Shown here one piece after another: positions 51,447-60,400 of a stretch of 64,000 bases of DNA. The stretch's first letter is position 1, and each line of letters begins with the position of its first letter. The notes beneath the pieces were generated by a model. The model worked only from the letters and a program-made list of their open reading frames with translations, made no database searches and was not told where the DNA came from. The position numbers were made by a program, and so were the translations under genes. The stretch is from Algorimicrobium hallyeonense. GTDB lineage: Bacteria > Bacteroidota > Bacteroidia > Flavobacteriales > Flavobacteriaceae. Where the stretch lies: the NCBI RefSeq assembly GCF_042657385.1, contig NZ_JBHSLA010000001.1:682001-746000 (forward strand). The letters run 5' to 3'.

Positions 51447-53636
51447 ATGACCATTTCAATTTGGAGATACAGTCACCTTGCCTTGGCCGTGTCTTCTTTT
51501 GTTTTTATTCTTTTAGCCTCCATAACAGGAATTATTTTGGCGTTTCAGCCTATTTCTGAACAAATTCAACCTTTTAAATCGGCTGATTTTGAAACCATAA
51601 CGGTAGCCGAAACTATTTCCACATTAAAGCAAACCTATCCGGAAATTATAGATGTTCAAATCGATGCTAATGATTTTGTTTTAGCTTCTGTAATTACCCA
51701 TGAAGGCGACAGTAAAACTGGTTATATCAATCCGAAAAACGCTGAATTTCTTGGCGATAAAATAGATGTTTCACCATTTTTTCAATGGGTTACTAACTTC
51801 CATAGATCCTTATTTTTAAAAAGCACAGGACGCTTTTTTGTTGGTTTTTGTTCGTTCCTTTTATTTTTAATTGCGGTTTCGGGTTCTATTCTAATTGTAA
51901 AAAGACAACGTAGTTTTAAAAAGTTCTTTTCAAAAATTATCAATGAGAACTTTAATCAATATTGGCATATTGTTTTAGGACGTTTGTCTTTAATTCCCAT
52001 AATTATTATCACCATTACAGGTGTGTATTTGTCTTTAGAGAAATTTGATTTACTACCAACTTCCAATACCACACACAATATTGATTTTGATGCTATTTCA
52101 GCTACACCAGAATTACCGGTTGAAGATTTCGATGTGTTTAAAAACACACAGCTCTCTGAAGTTCGCGCCATAGAATTTCCGTTTTCTGATGATGTGGAAG
52201 ATTATTACACCCTAGCATTAACTAATCAAGAAGTAGTAATTAATCAATTTACAGGTGAAATTTTAAGTGAAATTAAGTATCCGCTTGTTACTTTTTATTC
52301 CGAGTTAAGCCTGAATTTACATACGGGAAAAGGCAGTATTTTATGGTCTGTTATTTTAGCGCTTGCTACAGCAAACATCCTGTTTTTCATTTATTCAGGA
52401 TTTGCTATGACAGTAAAACGCCGAAAATCTAAACTAAAAAATAAGTATAAAAAGGATGCATGCGAGTTTGTTATTCTAGTAGGATCAGAAAACGGAAGTA
52501 CCTTACCGTTTGCGAATGTTTTACATGAGCAACTTTTAGAAGCTGGTAAAAAATCTTACATTACAGAATTGAATAATTATACAACTTTTAATAAGGCAGA
52601 ACATCTAATTATTCTAACCGCAACCTATGGTCAAGGAGATCCACCAACCAATGCTACTAAATTTTTAGAGCTTTTAAAAACAACCCAACAGCCACGTACC
52701 TTACAATATTCCGTCGTTGGTTTTGGTTCCTATGCCTATGCTGATTTTTGCAAATTTGCCTTGGATGTAGATAAAGCTATGCAAACCGAATTCAAGCAAT
52801 TTTTACCTGTTTTTACTATTAATGATAAATCGGTTGATGCTTTTAAACAATGGACAAATTCGTGGACGGAAAAAATACATGTTCCTGTTCAAATTGTTGA
52901 AGAAAATTTAGTTGCTAAACCAAAATTAACCAATTCACTGATGGTTGTTCACAAAACAGACGTAGCGGATAATCCAGATCAAACATTTATACTGACACTG
53001 AAAGCCAAACAAGCCAAACGGTTTGTTTCTGGCGATTTGCTGGCCGTTTATCCAGCTAATGATTATCGGGAACGTCTATATTCTATTGGGAAAGTAGATG
53101 GACATATTCAACTAAGTGTCAAATTTTACGACAATGGATTAGGTTCTAATTTTCTAAACGGTTTTAGTTTGGGCAGCACCTTTAAAGCACGCATTATTAA
53201 TAATGCGGCTTTTCATTTTCCTAAAAAAGCACCACATGTCGTGATGATTGCTAATGGAACTGGTATTGCTCCATTTTTAGGAATGTTAAATGCAAACACC
53301 AAACTAAAAACAGTGCATTTGTATTTCGGATTACGGACAAACGAATCTTACAAATTATACAAATCGCAAATAGAAGGCTATTTAAAAACTCAAAAATTAG
53401 CCCGTTTGGAATTGGCATTATCGCGAGAAACCAATAATTATGTTCAAAATTTACTTTTAAGGGACTCTGAATTTATGGCAGCTACGCTAAAAAACAAAGG
53501 TGTTTTAATGTTATGTGGCTCATTGGCCATGCAAAACGATGTACTTAAAACCTTGGAGCTTATTTGTGAAAAACACCAATTAGAAGGGCTGCATATCTAT
53601 CAACAAAACGGACAAATTCAATCGGATTGCTATTAG
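51447..53636 (+). CDS. PepSY transmembrane / flavodoxin / FNR fusion reductase
   Basis: A 729-residue membrane flavoprotein. The N-terminal PepSY_TM region has four helices (about 9-33, 128-150, 175-197 and 298-322). Four histidines lie at or near them: H10 (RYSHLAL), H119 (NFHRSLF), H174 (YWHIVLG) and H292 (NLHTGKG), a pattern fit for heme ligands. A flavodoxin domain follows (about 340-475; ILVGSENGSTLPFA and TATYGQGDPP). The last part is a sulfite-reductase/CPR-like FNR domain with RLYS (543-546, FAD), NGTGIAPFLGML (603-614, NADPH) and LCGSLAMQNDV. Electrons could run from NADPH through FAD and FMN to hemes in the membrane and out to the periplasm. The usual annotation is sulfite reductase flavoprotein; a reductase for extracytosolic heme, iron or a flavinylated DUF2271 protein fits the context better. 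Confidence 0.88.
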   Translation: MTISIWRYSHLALAVSSFVFILLASITGIILAFQPISEQIQPFKSADFETITVAETISTLKQTYPEIIDVQIDANDFVLASVITHEGDSKTGYINPKNAEFLGDKIDVSPFFQWVTNFHRSLFLKSTGRFFVGFCSFLLFLIAVSGSILIVKRQRSFKKFFSKIINENFNQYWHIVLGRLSLIPIIIITITGVYLSLEKFDLLPTSNTTHNIDFDAISATPELPVEDFDVFKNTQLSEVRAIEFPFSDDVEDYYTLALTNQEVVINQFTGEILSEIKYPLVTFYSELSLNLHTGKGSILWSVILALATANILFFIYSGFAMTVKRRKSKLKNKYKKDACEFVILVGSENGSTLPFANVLHEQLLEAGKKSYITELNNYTTFNKAEHLIILTATYGQGDPPTNATKFLELLKTTQQPRTLQYSVVGFGSYAYADFCKFALDVDKAMQTEFKQFLPVFTINDKSVDAFKQWTNSWTEKIHVPVQIVEENLVAKPKLTNSLMVVHKTDVADNPDQTFILTLKAKQAKRFVSGDLLAVYPANDYRERLYSIGKVDGHIQLSVKFYDNGLGSNFLNGFSLGSTFKARIINNAAFHFPKKAPHVVMIANGTGIAPFLGMLNANTKLKTVHLYFGLRTNESYKLYKSQIEGYLKTQKLARLELALSRETNNYVQNLLLRDSEFMAATLKNKGVLMLCGSLAMQNDVLKTLELICEKHQLEGLHIYQQNGQIQSDCY

Positions 53637-54169
53637 ATTTCAGGGAAATATGAAGCAGTATCGGTTTCTTCCACTTCTTGATTTTCAGCTGATTTTATTA
53701 CAAATGGAAAAATCATGGGAGCAATGGATTTTATAGGCTTGTAAAGTATAGCGTTTTCCGTATTTTCGTCATCTACAAAAGTAATCGTGGTATTCATAGC
53801 ATCAAAAATATTGAGTAACACACTTAAAATTAATGCCATTTTTACCACACCAAAAAGCGCACCTAATAACTTATTTAAAATTCCTAAAGCAGCAAAATCC
53901 GCTAGTTTAGTCAAGGCTTTTCCTGCCAAAGCAATAACTAAAACAATCACAATAAAGGTGATGGCAAATGCAGCTACATTAATGGTTTTTTCATCCCAAT
54001 CCACATAATCCATAAGTAATTCTGCTGCGTAAAAACTAAAGTGAATGGCACCATAAATTCCAGCAATTAAAGCGACTAGTGAGGCAATTTCAACAAAGAA
54101 ACCTTTTAGAAACCCACGCACAAGTCCTAAACCTAAAAATGCCACTAAAATGATATCAATTACGGTCAT
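53633..54169 (-). CDS. cvpA: CvpA family membrane protein
   Basis: A 178-residue protein with four transmembrane helices. VIDIILVAFLGLGLVRGFLKGF and the ISLVALIAGIYGA-like second helix are the classic CvpA start, and a third and fourth helix follow (VAAFAITFIVIVLVIALAG, LLGALFGVVKMALILSVLLN). The hydrophilic end (QEVEETDTASYFPEI) is family-variable. CvpA is required for colicin V export and envelope robustness in E. coli; the molecular role is unclear. The gene is convergent with the PepSY gene (4-bp overlap of stop regions) and divergent from the pheS operon, with its own -7 box at 54195-54188. Confidence 0.9.
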   Translation of the reverse strand: MTVIDIILVAFLGLGLVRGFLKGFFVEIASLVALIAGIYGAIHFSFYAAELLMDYVDWDEKTINVAAFAITFIVIVLVIALAGKALTKLADFAALGILNKLLGALFGVVKMALILSVLLNIFDAMNTTITFVDDENTENAILYKPIKSIAPMIFPFVIKSAENQEVEETDTASYFPEI

Positions 54170-54187
54170 ATTACATTAGAATTTCGT

Positions 54188-54195
54188 CAAATATA
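54188..54195 (-). promoter_or_regulatory. -7 promoter box of cvpA
   Basis: TATATTTG on the minus strand, 19 nt before the cvpA start codon. It lies back to back with the plus-strand box at 54199-54206, only 3 nt away, so the two promoters may compete for RNA polymerase. Confidence 0.55.
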
Positions 54196-54198
54196 AGT

Positions 54199-54206
54199 TA
54201 ACTTTG
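54199..54206 (+). promoter_or_regulatory. -7 promoter box of the leader / small gene / pheS unit
   Basis: TAACTTTG fits TAnnTTTG. Transcription would start near 54213, about 11 nt before the leader ORF ATG at 54224. Confidence 0.55.
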
Positions 54207-54223
54207 CCAAAATAAAACTGAAT

Positions 54224-54280
54224 ATGAAATTGAAGTTCGACTTCAAATTCATTTTCAACTTCAATTTAAAACATGTCTAG
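54224..54280 (+). CDS. Putative Phe-rich leader peptide upstream of pheS operon
   Basis: An 18-codon ORF (MKLKFDFKFIFNFNLKHV) with five Phe codons, all TTC, at alternating positions 5 to 13. Its stop lies 5 nt beyond the start codon of the next gene (54273), in another frame. The region can fold into two mutually exclusive hairpins: 54230-54246 (7-bp stem TTGAAGT/ACTTCAA) or 54227-54237 with 54257-54267 (perfect 11-bp stem). Ribosome stalling at Phe codons when Phe-tRNA is low could choose between them, as the pheM leader does for pheST in E. coli. No T-tract terminator is visible, so control at translation is also possible. It could be a by-product of the inverted repeat. Confidence 0.45.
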   Translation: MKLKFDFKFIFNFNLKHV

Positions 54281-54629
54281 AGACGAACAATTAAAAGAAC
54301 GATGGGAACAAGTAGTGCAAAAATTGTCTGCACAATTTGCTGATGGTGATAAACTGGATTTAGATGCTATAATTTATTTAATTGGTGTGCAAGAGCTAGG
54401 TCAGTTGGATAGAAAATTTAAAAAAGATCATAAATTAGATTTGATGCATATTGCTATTTGTCGCCTTTTGGAACCTTATGGTTATTATGAATTTGATTAT
54501 TATGATGATGACAAATGGCCACATTATAAGGTGAAAGAACAATTGCCAGCCTTAAAAGCAGGTGAACAAAGTGTACTGATGAAAGAAGCTATTGTAAGTT
54601 ATTTTATTGAAGTGGAGTATATAAAATAA
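54273..54629 (+). CDS. Conserved hypothetical protein upstream of pheS
   Basis: A 118-residue soluble protein of a type found in Bacteroidota; I know no function for it. It is rich in Asp, Lys and Tyr. LDAIIYLIGVQELGQ and LMHIAICRLLEPYGYYEFDYYDDD are the most distinctive parts. There is no signal peptide or membrane helix. It sits 35 bp before pheS and behind a possible Phe-rich leader, so it is probably cotranscribed with pheS. Confidence 0.8.
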   Translation: MSRDEQLKERWEQVVQKLSAQFADGDKLDLDAIIYLIGVQELGQLDRKFKKDHKLDLMHIAICRLLEPYGYYEFDYYDDDKWPHYKVKEQLPALKAGEQSVLMKEAIVSYFIEVEYIK

Positions 54630-54664
54630 GAATTATTAAATTTGCACTCATTTTCAATGAAATC

Positions 54665-55684
54665 ATGATAGATAAGATAAAAGAATTAATTGCCGAAGCA
54701 GAAGCATTTCAAGCAAAATCTAAAGAGGAAGTCGAAGCATTTCGAATTAAATTTTTAGGAAAAAAAGGCGTGCTTAATGATTATTTTAAGGAGTTTAAAA
54801 ACGTAGCTAACGATCAGAAAAAGGAGTTTGGTCAGGTTATTAATGCGCTTAAAAAAACAGCAGAAGATAAAGTAGCAGCACTTAAGGAGGATCTGGAAAA
54901 CAATGAGGAGTCGGCCGGTTCGTTTGATGACTTATCTCGTCCAGGCGATCCAATTGAAATTGGTGCAAGACACCCTATTTCATTAGTAAAAAACCAGATT
55001 ATTGATATTTTTTCACGTATTGGTTTTAATGTTAGTGAAGGTCCAGAAATTGAAGATGATTGGCATAACTTTACCGCGTTAAATTTGCCAGAATACCATC
55101 CAGCACGAGATATGCAGGATACCTTTTTTATACAAACAGATCCAGATATTTTATTGCGTACACATACCAGTTCGGTACAAGTGCGTTATATGGAAAACAA
55201 TAAACCACCTATTCGGACAATTTCTCCAGGTCGTGTGTATAGAAATGAAGCAATTTCATCGCGATCGCATTGTTTTTTCCACCAAGTTGAAGGTTTATAT
55301 ATTGATAAAGACGTGAGTTTTTCCGATTTAAAACAAACCCTTCAATATTTTACAACTGAAATGTTTGGAAAAAGTAAAATTCGTTTACGTCCATCCTACT
55401 TTCCGTTTACAGAACCGAGTGCTGAAGTAGATGTGTATTGGGGATTGGAAACCGAAACCGATTACCGTATTACTAAAGGAACCGGCTGGTTGGAAATTAT
55501 GGGTTGCGGTATGGTAGATCCTAATGTATTGGAAAACTGTGGTATAGACTCTAAAGAGTATTCCGGTTTTGCATTTGGTATGGGAATCGATCGTATTGCT
55601 ATGCTATTACACCAGATTGGTGATATCCGTTTATTAAGTGAAAACGATGTACGTTTTTTAGAGCAATTTAAATCTGCTTTATAA
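54665..55684 (+). CDS. pheS: Phenylalanine-tRNA ligase alpha subunit
   Basis: A 339-residue class II aminoacyl-tRNA synthetase subunit, full length. The N-terminal coiled coil (residues 1-90) contacts tRNA. RHPISLVKNQIIDIFSRIGF and ASRSHCFFHQVEGLYID-type segments (motif 2) and YSGFAFGMGIDRIAMLLH (motif 3) build the active site. It charges tRNA-Phe together with PheT, which is not in this window, as in many Bacteroidota where pheS and pheT are apart. The gene ends with a strong terminator. A Phe-rich leader ORF lies upstream of the operon. Confidence 0.97.
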   Translation: MIDKIKELIAEAEAFQAKSKEEVEAFRIKFLGKKGVLNDYFKEFKNVANDQKKEFGQVINALKKTAEDKVAALKEDLENNEESAGSFDDLSRPGDPIEIGARHPISLVKNQIIDIFSRIGFNVSEGPEIEDDWHNFTALNLPEYHPARDMQDTFFIQTDPDILLRTHTSSVQVRYMENNKPPIRTISPGRVYRNEAISSRSHCFFHQVEGLYIDKDVSFSDLKQTLQYFTTEMFGKSKIRLRPSYFPFTEPSAEVDVYWGLETETDYRITKGTGWLEIMGCGMVDPNVLENCGIDSKEYSGFAFGMGIDRIAMLLHQIGDIRLLSENDVRFLEQFKSAL

Positions 55685-55712
55685 ATAACTTTTCAAAATA
55701 TACTGTTCTAAG

Positions 55713-55738
55713 GCCGATGATTTCATCGGCTTTTTTAT
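55713..55738 (+). terminator. Terminator after pheS
   Basis: GCCGATGA (55713-55720) pairs with TCATCGGC (55723-55730) around TT, followed by T6. It ends 22 nt before the MarR operator. Confidence 0.85.
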
Positions 55739-55756
55739 TTAACAATTTTTTAACTT

Positions 55757-55794
55757 CGGTTAGTTCGGTTATTTCCGAACTAACCGTAATTTTG
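55757..55794 (+). promoter_or_regulatory. Operator-promoter of the MarR/GbsR-efflux operon
   Basis: CGGTTAGTTCGG (55757-55768) and CCGAACTAACCG (55775-55786) form a perfect 12-bp inverted repeat with a 6-bp spacer. The -7 box TAATTTTG (55787-55794) follows immediately. The repeat occupies the -33 region, so a dimeric regulator bound there would block RNA polymerase. The obvious candidate is the regulator encoded at 55813, 19 nt downstream. Confidence 0.7.
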
Positions 55795-55812
55795 CATTCT
55801 TATTATATTAAA

Positions 55813-56310
55813 ATGGAGAAAGAATTAATCGTTAAGAAAAACCAGTTAGTTGAAAAACTAGGCGTTCACTTTGAACATAGTGAGCAATTAGCACCTGTTG
55901 CTGCGCGTATTTTAGCTTTTATAATACTTACAGGAAAGGTAGGCGCCACTTTTGAGGATTTGGTATCCAATCTTTGTGCTAGTAAAAGTACCATTTCAAC
56001 CCATTTAAACCATTTGCAGGACACTCATAAAATTTCCTATTTCACAAAAATGGGTGATCGGAAAAAGTATTTCACTGTTAATGCAGATACTTTAATGCAA
56101 AGTATTGATGAAATGATAGGCAAATGGGAATTAGAAAAAGAACTCCATGAGGAAATGACGGCTTATAAATTAGAAATAAACAGTTTAGAAAGCACGCCGC
56201 GCGAACTTAAATTCGATTTAACCTACCACGAAAATTACATTAATTATTTAAATCTAGCTATGGCATCTATGTTGGGACTAAAATCCAAAGTAGCTGCAAT
56301 GAAATCTTAA
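55813..56310 (+). CDS. GbsR/MarR-family transcriptional regulator of the efflux operon
   Basis: A 165-residue winged-helix regulator. I start at 55813 (MEKELIVKKNQLVEK), downstream of the -7 box; an in-frame start at 55717 would lie in the pheS terminator. FEDLVSNLCASKSTISTHLNHLQ is the recognition helix region and ISYFTKMGDRKKYFTV the wing. The family is GbsR/MarR. A perfect inverted repeat overlaps its own promoter, so autorepression and control of the following RND genes are likely. It lies 13 bp before the adaptor gene. Confidence 0.9.
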   Translation: MEKELIVKKNQLVEKLGVHFEHSEQLAPVAARILAFIILTGKVGATFEDLVSNLCASKSTISTHLNHLQDTHKISYFTKMGDRKKYFTVNADTLMQSIDEMIGKWELEKELHEEMTAYKLEINSLESTPRELKFDLTYHENYINYLNLAMASMLGLKSKVAAMKS

Positions 56311-56323
56311 ACATAACCGAAAA

Positions 56324-57448
56324 ATGAAAAAAAACACTTTTAAAATCCTGATGCCTTGTGCAATTGTTTTTGCACTAATTAGTTGTGGAAACAAAGAAGA
56401 AACGCAACAACAAGCTCAAGGTCCAGCACCATTTCAAGTTACCGAAATTCCGCAGCAAACCGTAGTTGGTTATAATACGTATCCAACGAGTATTGAAGGT
56501 GTGAATAACAGTGAAGTACGTGCAAAAATTTCAGGTTATATTACAGATGTGTTAGTAGACGAAGGTCAGCAAGTAAAGAAAGGTCAAACCTTGTTTAAGT
56601 TAGAAACTCAAGCCTTGAGCCAAGATGCAGCAGCAGCAAAAGCCAACGTAAACGCCGCTCAAGTTGAGGTGGATAAGCTAAAACCTTTAGTAGAAAAAAA
56701 TATTATTAGCAATGTACAGTTGGAAACGGCGAAAGCCAAATTACAGCAAGCAAAAAGTTCTTATAATAGTATAGGTGCTAATATTGATTATGCCAATATA
56801 AAAAGTCCTGTTGATGGTTATGTAGGAGCCATTAGATTACGAAAAGGAACTTTAGTTAGCCCTACTAGTCAAGAGCCTTTAACAACGGTTTCAGATATTA
56901 GTGAAGTATATGCGTATTTTTCTTTGAATGAAAGAGAATATCTAAATTTTATTCAAAAAGCAGAAGGCGCAGATGTTGCTGCTAAAATTAATAATCTACC
57001 AAAAGTAACATTAATTTTAGCCAACGGAAGTACTTACGAAAAGGAAGGTGTTATAGAAACCATTAACTCTCAAGTGAATTCAAAAACAGGTTCTATTTCG
57101 TTTCGTGCGGTTTTTGATAATGATTCTCGTTTATTAACTAATGGTAATAGTGGAAAAATAAGACTTCCAAGAACTTATAAAGATGTGGTTGTAGTTCCTA
57201 AAGAATCTACTTATGAGCAACAAGGAAGTTATTATGTTTATAAGCTAGGTGAAGATGATATGGCTGTTTCCACGCAAATTACTGTTTTGGCAGATGTAGA
57301 AAATATTTATGTCGTTTCTGAAGGCCTTCAAAAAGGTGATAAAATTGTGGCAAAAGGCGTTTCAAAATTAAGAGGTGATACCAAAATTAAACCTATGGAA
57401 GTTCCTTTTGATAGCATTGCAAAACCTATTGACAAAGTATTCAGATAA
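56324..57448 (+). CDS. RND efflux periplasmic adaptor lipoprotein
   Basis: A 374-residue membrane fusion protein of the HlyD/AcrA type. It is a lipoprotein (VFALISCGNKEE lipobox). VRAKISGYITDVLVDEGQQVKKGQTLFKLE is the biotinyl-lipoyl half and YANIKSPVDGYVGAI the second half, with an alpha-hairpin between them. TLVSPTSQEPLTTVSDIS and NGNSGKIRLPRTY belong to the beta-barrel domain. It links the inner-membrane pump to the outer-membrane channel encoded by the next two genes. Confidence 0.93.
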   Translation: MKKNTFKILMPCAIVFALISCGNKEETQQQAQGPAPFQVTEIPQQTVVGYNTYPTSIEGVNNSEVRAKISGYITDVLVDEGQQVKKGQTLFKLETQALSQDAAAAKANVNAAQVEVDKLKPLVEKNIISNVQLETAKAKLQQAKSSYNSIGANIDYANIKSPVDGYVGAIRLRKGTLVSPTSQEPLTTVSDISEVYAYFSLNEREYLNFIQKAEGADVAAKINNLPKVTLILANGSTYEKEGVIETINSQVNSKTGSISFRAVFDNDSRLLTNGNSGKIRLPRTYKDVVVVPKESTYEQQGSYYVYKLGEDDMAVSTQITVLADVENIYVVSEGLQKGDKIVAKGVSKLRGDTKIKPMEVPFDSIAKPIDKVFR

Positions 57449-57467
57449 TCAATCAAGATAAAAAATC

Positions 57468-60400
57468 ATGTTAAAAACTTTTATAGAAAGACCTGTACTT
57501 TCAACGGTTATCTCCATTATCATTGTGATTTTGGGTGTCCTTGGTCTTACCGCATTACCAATTACCCAATATCCTGATATTGCACCACCAACTATTTCGG
57601 TAAACGCCAGTTATCCTGGAGCGAATGCTGAAACTATTTTGGAAAGTGTTGTTATTCCTATAGAGGAACAAATTAACGGCGTTGAAGGGATGACGTACAT
57701 TACATCCAACGCTTCCAATACAGGAACGGCTTCCATTACCGTTTATTTTGATCAGGATGTAGATCCAGATATTGCAGCGGTAAACGTACAAAACCGTGTT
57801 GCTCGTGCCACCTCACAACTGCCACAAGCCGTAATTCAAACAGGTGTAACCACGTCAAAACAACAAACGAGTGCTTTGATGTTTATGTCGTTTTACAGTG
57901 AAAATTCAGATTACGATGATACTTTTATACAGAATTATTTAAAAATTAATGTCATCCCTGAATTACAAAGGGTAAATGGTGTTGGTGATGTTAACGTTTT
58001 TGGTTCTAAAGATTACGCCATGCGTATTTGGTTACAACCTGAAAAAATGGCAGCTTATGGTTTAATTCCAACAGATGTTACAGCGGCATTGCGTGAGCAA
58101 AGTTTAGAAGCTGCTGCCGGATCTTTCGGTGAAAATGATGGTGAAGCCTTTAGTTATGTTATTAAATATGGTGGCCGTTTTAAAACGGAAGCGCAGTATA
58201 GTGACATTATTATTAAAGCGCTTGGTAACGGACAATTTCTAAAATTATCTGATGTTGCCGATATTGAATTAGGAGCACAATCCTATTCCGGTAGTTCCAT
58301 TACCAAAGGAAAACCCGCAGTAAACATGGGTATTTTCCAAACTAAAGGTTCTAATGCGCGCGACATTATTATTGAGATTGAAGCAAAATTGGAAGATATA
58401 AAAGCCGATTTACCTAAAGGTGTTGAAATATTTGTGCCTTATAATACCAATAACTTCTTGAATGCATCCATTGAAAAAGTAGTTATCACGTTGGCGGAAG
58501 CATTCCTATTAGTTTTTATCGTAGTATTTATTTTCTTACAAGATTTTAGATCTACTTTAATTCCGGCAATTGCCGTTCCCGTATCTATTATTGGTACCTT
58601 TTTCTTTTTGAATCTCTTTGGATATTCCATTAATCTTCTAACCCTATTTGCCTTGGTTTTAGCCATTGGTATTGTAGTGGATGATGCTATTGTGGTAGTA
58701 GAAGCGGTGCATGCGAAGATTGATGAAGGTGAACACGACCCTAAAAAAGCGACCAAAGATGCCATGCATGATATTTCTGGCGCCATTATTTCTATTACTT
58801 TGGTTATGTCCGCCGTATTTATTCCTGTAACATTTATTCAAGGTCCAACAGGGGTTTTCTATGAACAATTTGGTGTAACGCTTATTGTGGCTATTATAAT
58901 TTCTGCCGTAAACGCCTTAACCTTAAGTCCAGCATTATGTGCGTTATTTTTAAAAGGTCATGATGAAAAACAGTCCAAAAAGAAGAAAAATCTTATGGGC
59001 CGCTTCTTTGATGGTTTCAACAGAGGCTTTGATGCTACCATTACAAAATATGGAAAATCGGTTCACTTTCTATACCGAAACAAATGGATTACAGTTGTTG
59101 TATTAGTAATATCAGTTGGTGCCATTTGGTGGTCGTCTTCTGTATTAAAAACAGGATTTGTACCGGATGAAGATAGAGGTATTATGTTTGTAAACGTGGA
59201 ACTTCCTGCGGGATCATCTATTGATAGAACGCACCAAGTAAACGTAGATTTATATAAAAAACTTGAACAAATTCCAGGTGTTAAAGGTGGATCTCTTATT
59301 GAAGGTCGAAGCTTTTTAGGTGGTGCTGGTAGTAACTTTGGACTTGGGTTTATCCGTTTAGATGACTGGGAAGACCGTGAAGCCGATTCACTTTCTGTTG
59401 CGAGTATTACAGGAAAAATGTTTGCCGCAGCCGCACAAATACCAGAAGCTAATATTATCTTCTTTTTGCCGCCAAGTATTCCAGGTTTTGGTAACTCGGC
59501 TGGTGTGGAAGTGAATTTATTAGACCGCTCAGGCGGTAGTTTTACCGATTTAGATCAAGTTACCCAAGAATACGCGGCTAAACTTTCTCAACGTCCGGAA
59601 ATTCAATATGCACAGTCGTCCTTTAATACGAAGTATCCACAGTATGAAATAGAACTAAATGCGGAATTAGCTAAAGAGTTGGGCGTTCCAATTAGCGATA
59701 TTTTCTCAACCCTTCAAGGTTATATTGGAAGTATCTTTGCTGCCGATTTCTCGCGATTTGGTAAACAATACCGTGTGTATGTACAAGCTTTACCTGAAGA
59801 TCGTGCTCAAGAAAGTGATTTAGGCAAACTCTATGTTCGCACAGGTGCTGGTGAAATGACACCGATTACTACGTTTGTTAATTTGAAAAAAGTATATGGT
59901 CCGCAGTCTGTAACACGTTTCAACTTATTTAATTCCGTAACCTTAAACGCGGCCATAAGTCCTGGTTTTAGTTCTGGTGATGCTATTAAAGCTATTGAAG
60001 AAGTGTCTCAAACCTTACCAAGTAATTATACCATTGCATATTCAGGGTTAACCCGTGAGGAAGTTAGCGCAGGAAACCAAACGACGACTATTTTTATCTT
60101 GTCTCTTGTTTTTGTTTATTTCTTATTAGCAGCACAATATGAGAGTTACTTAATACCATTCTCGGTTTTATTATCCCTGCCATTAGGTGTATTTGGTGCG
60201 TATTTTGTCACGCAGCTTACAGGTTTACAAAATAACGTGTATTTCCAAATTGCACTTATTATGTTATTGGGTCTGTTAGCTAAAAACGCCATATTAATTG
60301 TGGAGTTTGCCTTGCAGCGGCGTCGAAATGGCGAGTCGCTCTTGGATGCAGCCATAAATGGAGCAGAAGCGCGTTTACGTCCTATTTTAATGACGTCATT

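Noticed and set aside
55717..55812. Upstream extension of the MarR/GbsR gene
   Set aside because: The extension covers the pheS terminator, the inverted-repeat operator and the -7 box, so it cannot be translated from the predicted transcript.
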